Source: Rhodococcus sp. KRD197
GTDB taxonomy: Bacteria > Actinomycetota > Actinomycetes > Mycobacteriales > Mycobacteriaceae
Assembly: GCF_017168235.1 (NCBI RefSeq)
Contig: NZ_JABFAO010000009.1
Location: 186,001-250,000, forward strand
Direction of reading: 5' to 3'
DNA: 64,000 bases
Shown here: piece after piece, positions 60,077-64,000 of the stretch
Layout of the letters: each line of letters begins with the position of its first letter
Numbering within the stretch: position 1 is the stretch's first letter
Translations under genes and position numbers: made by a program
The notes under the pieces: model-generated
The model's database searches: none
Told to the model about the DNA's origin: nothing
Seen by the model: the letters and a program-made list of their open reading frames with translations, nothing else

Positions 60077-60122
60077 CATGTGCGCGGAAATACATAGTGG
60101 GACACGTATTTCCGCGCACATG
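60077..60122. repeat. Hairpin element, copy 3
   Basis: CATGTGCGCGGAAATAC (60077-60093) pairs perfectly with 60106-60122 around loop ATAGTGGGACAC, the same loop as copy 1. It lies between the stops of the convergent ABC-F and double-TetR genes and could terminate both. Confidence 0.85.
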
Positions 60123-60135
60123 CGCGAAGCGCCTT

Positions 60136-61386
60136 TCAGCCTTTGGTCCCGAGACCACGCAGTAGCAGGTTGCCGATGAATGCGGCGTTGTCCTCGGGGC
60201 TGACCGAGCGTCTGGTGAAGCACCGCATCAGCAACGTATTTGTGATCCCCGCGGCGAGGTCCACGGGCGTTCCGATGAGCGCCAACGTCCCGGCGTCCTG
60301 GCCCTGTTGGATCACCGGTCCGATGATCGCTGGGATGTTCAGCTTTTCTTTGATCGACAGCAGTCCCTCTGGTTCGCCGTAGGTATCGTGCGCGACCGCG
60401 ACGAGGAGGGCATCCATGAACGCGATCTCGTCGGCCGCAAGCTGCGCGCACCGGAGCAGAAAGTTGTCGATGATCGACACTTCGTCCAGTCCGAGCAAGA
60501 TGTCGTCCGCGACGCTTTCGCGCAGCGCATCGACACGTGACTGCAGGGCCGCGACCAGAATGTGCGGCTTCGTCGGGAACAGTCTTTTCATGGCGCCTCG
60601 TGGTACGCCGGCGTTGTCGGCGATGTCGTCCATCCTGGTCATGAAATAGCCGCGTTTGCCGAGTTCGGTGCGAGCTGCCGCGATGATGGCCGCGCGAGGG
60701 TCGCGCGGTACTTCGCGCGGCACGGCGAAGGTCTCGATGGGGCCGACCATGTCGTCGAGGTGCTGGTGCATCCCGGTGGTATCGACTACCGCGCCGAGCA
60801 GCGCGAGCAGCGAATCGGAAACGAGATCTTCTGTCACCGAGGCGGGATCGAACGCACTACGGGCGCGAAACCCGTCGAGCAGAGCGTTGACCGCGACGGC
60901 AAACGTGCGCGCTGCGAACGGTCGGCGCAGCGCTGCGTTGGATCGTTCGAACACCGCTTCGTATGCCGCGAGAACCAGTTGGTCGCGTCTGTCGTAGCCG
61001 GACTTCACAGCGTGCGCGTTGCCGAAGACACGGGCCAGAAACTCCGTCGATGTCGCGGCGTCGTCGGTCAGCGCGGGGAACCACTTCTCGACCAGCGCGA
61101 TCACGGTCGGACGGAGGGCGTGGGCATTGATCGTGATCTCGGAGCCGACGGCCTGCATGATCTCGTCGGGGGAGTGCCACCGCGACGCGGTGAGCTCGGT
61201 GACCACGGCGTCGACGAACTCGCTCTTCGTCGAGAACTTTCTGAAGAACGTCGCCTGTGACGCCCCCGACTCGTTGACGATCTCCTCGCTGCGAAGTCCG
61301 CGTTCGAGAACCTGCCGGGGATTGTCGATCAACGATCGAATCCCGGCGTCGATGAATTGACCGGTCGCCGCATCTCGCTTGGTCAC
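60136..61386 (-). CDS. Tandem (double) TetR-family regulator
   Basis: At 416 residues it is twice the usual TetR length. The first HTH region is GLRSEEIVNESGASQATFFR with KFSTKSEFVDAV. A second starts near residue 230: AAIIAAARTELGKRGYFMTR, MDDIADNAGVPRGAMKRLFP, TKPHILVAAL. Each is followed by a helical ligand-type domain. Such a protein would bind DNA as a pseudo-dimer. The target is unknown; it is convergent with the ABC-F gene. Confidence 0.75.
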   Translation of the reverse strand: MTKRDAATGQFIDAGIRSLIDNPRQVLERGLRSEEIVNESGASQATFFRKFSTKSEFVDAVVTELTASRWHSPDEIMQAVGSEITINAHALRPTVIALVEKWFPALTDDAATSTEFLARVFGNAHAVKSGYDRRDQLVLAAYEAVFERSNAALRRPFAARTFAVAVNALLDGFRARSAFDPASVTEDLVSDSLLALLGAVVDTTGMHQHLDDMVGPIETFAVPREVPRDPRAAIIAAARTELGKRGYFMTRMDDIADNAGVPRGAMKRLFPTKPHILVAALQSRVDALRESVADDILLGLDEVSIIDNFLLRCAQLAADEIAFMDALLVAVAHDTYGEPEGLLSIKEKLNIPAIIGPVIQQGQDAGTLALIGTPVDLAAGITNTLLMRCFTRRSVSPEDNAAFIGNLLLRGLGTKG

Positions 61387-61592
61387 TGTGCCCCCCGTCG
61401 AAGCCCCCTACGAACCGCCACTGTAGCGGCAGGGTAGGACAGCTCGCAGCACACGAAGAGAGTCTTTGCTATCGCTCGAGTGCGCTGACGCTCAGTCCTT
61501 GGAGTGACCCCGCGACGCACTTGCACTTGCATGGTCATTGCTCCAGCACGCACGTCCGCTCAGGCCGTGACGCCTCGACAGCAAGGATTCAC

Positions 61593-61874
61593 ATGAGTAT
61601 CGCCACCAGCATGTCCGACGGGTCGGATCATCGACGGCCCCGGCGCACGGATCCCGGACTGAGTGCGCGTGAAGTCGAGGTGTTGATCGCGTGGATCACC
61701 AGAGACTCGAAGTCCGCGGTGTCGCGGGCATTGTTCATCGCGCCAGGAACGGTGAACACCCACCTCAGCCGCATTCGCACCAAGTACCACCACGCTGGAC
61801 GAACCGCCCCCACCAAGGCGGCGCTGTTGGCTCGTGCAGTCCAGGACGGGCTGATCGGACTCGACGAACTATGA
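61593..61874 (+). CDS. Stand-alone LuxR-type HTH protein
   Basis: 93 residues from ATG 61593 with AAGGA five bases upstream (MSIATSMSDGSDHRRPRRTD). The HTH is LSAREVEVLIAWITRDSKSA then VSRALFIAPGTVNTHLSRIR, the LuxR/GerE pattern, with no receiver or ligand domain. It may need a partner or act as a small DNA-binding modulator. The next gene starts seven bases later. Confidence 0.75.
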   Translation: MSIATSMSDGSDHRRPRRTDPGLSAREVEVLIAWITRDSKSAVSRALFIAPGTVNTHLSRIRTKYHHAGRTAPTKAALLARAVQDGLIGLDEL

Positions 61875-61881
61875 CTGGGCC

Positions 61882-62298
61882 GTGATAGGCGTGTGTGATG
61901 CTCGCGGCGTGCAGGCCGATCCGCGGTGGTCGAGGTTCCGGGCGATCGGTATACCTGAAAGTGACGCAGTGTGCGACGCCGTCATCGGCCGCTGCGAGAG
62001 CCCGGTCGACATCGACCGTGCAGTATTGCGCCAGGCCGTCACGGACGCTGCCTGGGCACGATTGGCGGAGTTGACCGAAGGCCGCGTCGACGTCACCGCG
62101 CACAGCTTGTCTCAGGTGCGCACCGCCCCGAACTTCGACCACCGAATGCTGGCCGCGTATCTCACCACCCATGGCGCGGTGGGATTGGCGCTGGCCGACA
62201 AGCTTCGCTCCTACCTGGTGTACGCAGTTCCACAGCAGTTCGCCGATCGGGTGAGCAACGGCGAGTTCCGATGCCCTGATTCGGACATCGCAGACTGA
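61882..62298 (+). CDS. Hypothetical protein after the mini-LuxR gene
   Basis: Up to 138 residues from GTG 61882 (VIGVCDARGVQADPRWSRFR); start uncertain, no clear Shine-Dalgarno. A helical core (DIDRAVLRQAVTDAAWARLA, DHRMLAAYLTTHGAVGLALA) and a tail rich in aspartate. No domain recognised. Spacing suggests one transcript with the HTH gene. Confidence 0.5.
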   Translation: MIGVCDARGVQADPRWSRFRAIGIPESDAVCDAVIGRCESPVDIDRAVLRQAVTDAAWARLAELTEGRVDVTAHSLSQVRTAPNFDHRMLAAYLTTHGAVGLALADKLRSYLVYAVPQQFADRVSNGEFRCPDSDIAD

Positions 62299-62317
62299 CG
62301 TCCGTTCTCGGGGCCCG

Positions 62318-63181
62318 TCAGCGCGCAGCCAGATACTCGGGGCGCGGTTCGCTCCCAGAGAACGGCTCCTGGAGACGATTGTCGATGCTGTTGAACACGA
62401 CGAAGATGTTCGCCCGCGGAACAGGCGAGATGTTTCCCGCCGACGCATGCAGGACGTTGCAGTCGAACATCGTCATCGAGCCCGCTTGACCGGTCAGGAC
62501 GTCGATGCCGCACTCGTCGACGATTGCGGTGATGTCGCGCTCGGTGGGGACGCCGAAGTCGGGTCGGGTCGAAGCCAACGATTCCTCGTAGAACGCCTCG
62601 GGTGTCGCGCCCACGCATTGGACGAATCGCCGATGGGACCCGGGACTGATCATCAACGGCCCGTTGTAGATCTCGTTGTGCGTGAGTGAAATCGACGCAC
62701 TCACCGCCCGCGGCAGAGGCATCCCGTCCTCTGCGTGCCACGTCTCGAAATCCGAGTGCCAGTAGAACGCGCCACCCTGAAAACCCGGCTTGTAGTTCAA
62801 CCGGCTCTGGTGAACGTACACATCGCTGCCCAGTATTTCCTGTGCGTGTCGCCGAGCACCGGACAGTTCGACGGCGGCACTCACCACAGGGCTGAGCTGG
62901 CGGATGTCGAAGATGCTGCGTACTGCGGCGGAGCCTTGCTCGCGCACGATGCGCGGATCGTGCGCGAGCGATTCATCGCTTTCGATTCGGGCGATCTCAC
63001 GCAGGCAGGCGGCGACGTCTGCGGGACTCAAGGCATTGTCGAATTGTGCATATCCGGCCTCGGCGTAGCCGATCAGTTCCGGGTTGTTCACCTCGGACCA
63101 GACGACAGGGTCGACGCGGTCGACGATCGTTGGATCGTGGGCCACACGGGTTGCGTATCGGTCGTCCACTGCGACGGTCAC
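62318..63181 (-). CDS. ectD: Ectoine hydroxylase
   Basis: 287 residues from GTG 63181 (VTVAVDDRYATRVAHDPTIV) with GAGGAG about eight bases upstream. The EctD signature is present: QSRLNYKPGFQGGAFYWHSD then FETWHAEDGMP (iron ligands His and Asp), and distal histidine in DCNVLHASAGNISPVPRANI. This Fe(II)/2-oxoglutarate dioxygenase converts ectoine to 5-hydroxyectoine for osmotic and heat protection. ectABC are not next to it; neighbours are a CGNR regulator upstream and unrelated genes downstream, so it is an orphan ectD. Confidence 0.85.
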   Translation of the reverse strand: MTVAVDDRYATRVAHDPTIVDRVDPVVWSEVNNPELIGYAEAGYAQFDNALSPADVAACLREIARIESDESLAHDPRIVREQGSAAVRSIFDIRQLSPVVSAAVELSGARRHAQEILGSDVYVHQSRLNYKPGFQGGAFYWHSDFETWHAEDGMPLPRAVSASISLTHNEIYNGPLMISPGSHRRFVQCVGATPEAFYEESLASTRPDFGVPTERDITAIVDECGIDVLTGQAGSMTMFDCNVLHASAGNISPVPRANIFVVFNSIDNRLQEPFSGSEPRPEYLAAR

Positions 63182-63310
63182 GCTGAAACACTCCTCATTC
63201 TCGTCAGGGCTGCGTCGTCCACTCCTAACACACAGGAGGGGCCGAGCGACACCCCGTCGAGTATCGATGCAGCGCACAGCGCCGATCGCCAATCCCCTTG
63301 GACAGTCCCC

Positions 63311-63847
63311 TTATCGGCGTTCGACTTTTCGCGCCCGGTACGCCGCGACGGCAGTTCGGTTGCCGCAGGCGGTGCTGCAGAACCGACGCGAGCGATTGCG
63401 CGAGAGATCGAGCACGATGCCCGAGCAATCGGCCGCGCAGATGTTCAATCGTGAGAACTCGTCGGTCCTGATGACATCGATCATCGCCATCGCTGTCTCG
63501 ACGGCTATGCGGTCGGCGAGCGGACGGTCGTCCTCGACTGCATGCAGGTGCCAGTCGGTATCGCCGTGCCGGACGAGTCTCGGCAGGGCGTGAGCGTCCG
63601 CCAAGATCGTGTTGACGAGCTGCACGGCCGAGTCGCGGTCGCTGGTGAGCAGGCGCCGTAGCAGCGGACGGAGGCCTCGAACGGCCTCGAGTTCTGTGCG
63701 ATCGCCGTCGAAACGACCTGTGTAGCGATGTTCGTCGAAGAACGCCGCCAGGTCTTCCGGTGTGGTGAGGGAGTCCGGTTCCTCTGCCGAGTTGACCAGG
63801 GCTACGGCCGCGAACAACACCTCTTCGGTGTCATCGGTGAAAACCAT
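63311..63847 (-). CDS. CGNR zinc-finger regulator (ABATE domain)
   Basis: 178 residues. N-terminal ABATE-type domain (FAAVALVNSAEEPDSLTTPE) and C-terminal zinc finger CAADCSGIVLDLSRNRSRRF then CSTACGNRTAVAAYRAR, the CGNR motif. Such proteins are probable transcription regulators. It is divergent from an EamA-type exporter, which it may control. Confidence 0.85.
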   Translation of the reverse strand: MVFTDDTEEVLFAAVALVNSAEEPDSLTTPEDLAAFFDEHRYTGRFDGDRTELEAVRGLRPLLRRLLTSDRDSAVQLVNTILADAHALPRLVRHGDTDWHLHAVEDDRPLADRIAVETAMAMIDVIRTDEFSRLNICAADCSGIVLDLSRNRSRRFCSTACGNRTAVAAYRARKVERR

Positions 63848-63849
63848 AT

Positions 63850-63880
63850 TGACACCTTACCCAATTCGACTCTAGTGTCA
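63850..63880. promoter_or_regulatory. Inverted repeat in the divergent promoter
   Basis: TGACAC (63850-63855) and GTGTCA (63875-63880) are inverted, in the 39-base gap between the CGNR gene and the exporter gene. TTGACA at 63849 could also be a -35 box for the exporter. Candidate operator for the CGNR protein. Confidence 0.35.
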
Positions 63881-63886
63881 TTAGCC

Positions 63887-64000
63887 GTGCCTACGTTGAC
63901 TAATGACATCGCTGCTGGGAAGCCTTCGCGCGTCGCGTCGGGGCTCGCTCTCGCTGCGGTGTCCGCCGTATCGTTCGGCCTCTCCGGGCCACTCGCGAAG
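63887..64000 (+). CDS. EamA/DMT-family transporter, 5' end only
   Basis: The frame from GTG 63887 runs off the right edge (38 codons): VPTLTNDIAAGKPSRVASGL then ALAAVSAVSFGLSGPLAK. The first TM with SFGLSGPLAK is typical of EamA drug/metabolite exporters. Only the start is visible, so the family call is moderate. Confidence 0.55.
   Translation, partial: MPTLTNDIAAGKPSRVASGLALAAVSAVSFGLSGPLAK

Overview
The window is high-GC actinobacterial chromosomal DNA. An eight-gene MCE operon (two yrbE plus mceA-F) with a Mce-associated gene, DUF3558 lipoproteins, a type VII (ESX) substrate cluster with EspC-like and YbaB-like genes, a tandem-TetR regulator and an ectoine hydroxylase together suggest Rhodococcus or a close mycolic-acid-containing relative. 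GTG and TTG starts and 1-4 nt gene overlaps are common. No rRNA, tRNA, CRISPR array or intact insertion sequence was seen.

Layout. 1-17.9 kb is a plastic accessory region. It holds four of the window's five copies of a two-gene module (DUF3558 lipoprotein plus a small predicted two-helix protein), small orphan genes, an ESX-substrate cluster with a tandemly duplicated lipoprotein fused to a YbaB N-terminus, a frameshifted fic gene, a macro-like/SIR2 fusion that looks like an anti-phage NADase, and several decayed fragments of a class III aminotransferase and its phosphotransferase neighbour. 17.9-30.6 kb is a catabolic locus. One nine-gene operon encodes a phosphatase, a symporter with a small partner, an M20 amidohydrolase, an SDR, an amidase, two APH-fold kinases and a class III aminotransferase/phospho-lyase. 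A divergent GntR regulator follows, then a copper amine oxidase operon sharing the same putative operator. 30.8-38.9 kb holds a glutamate-synthase-like protein, an alpha/beta hydrolase, a DUF559 protein, a frameshifted SWIM/Snf2 helicase and the fifth module. 39-48.8 kb is the MCE operon plus an MpaB/DUF2236 oxygenase, with a divergent TetR. 49-64 kb is mixed: a gene broken by a 16-bp duplication, an acyl-CoA ligase, a SanA/YdcF protein, a pRiA4b ORF-3 protein, a thioesterase, exported proteins, an ABC-F ATPase, a double TetR, a mini-LuxR regulator, ectD, a CGNR regulator and the start of an EamA exporter.

The main observation is that all five modules carry the same promoter: GGAACC, exactly 16 unconserved bases, then CGTCTA. 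This is the form of an ECF sigma-factor promoter and is close to the mycobacterial SigM consensus, whose regulon includes Esx proteins. The modules therefore look like one ECF regulon of secreted or surface protein pairs that has spread by duplication. No ECF sigma gene lies in the window. Other leads are the macro-like/SIR2 fusion abutting a truncated orphan gene, a shared ACCATTNCTGGT operator, and three copies of a hairpin element whose stems differ by compensating base changes.
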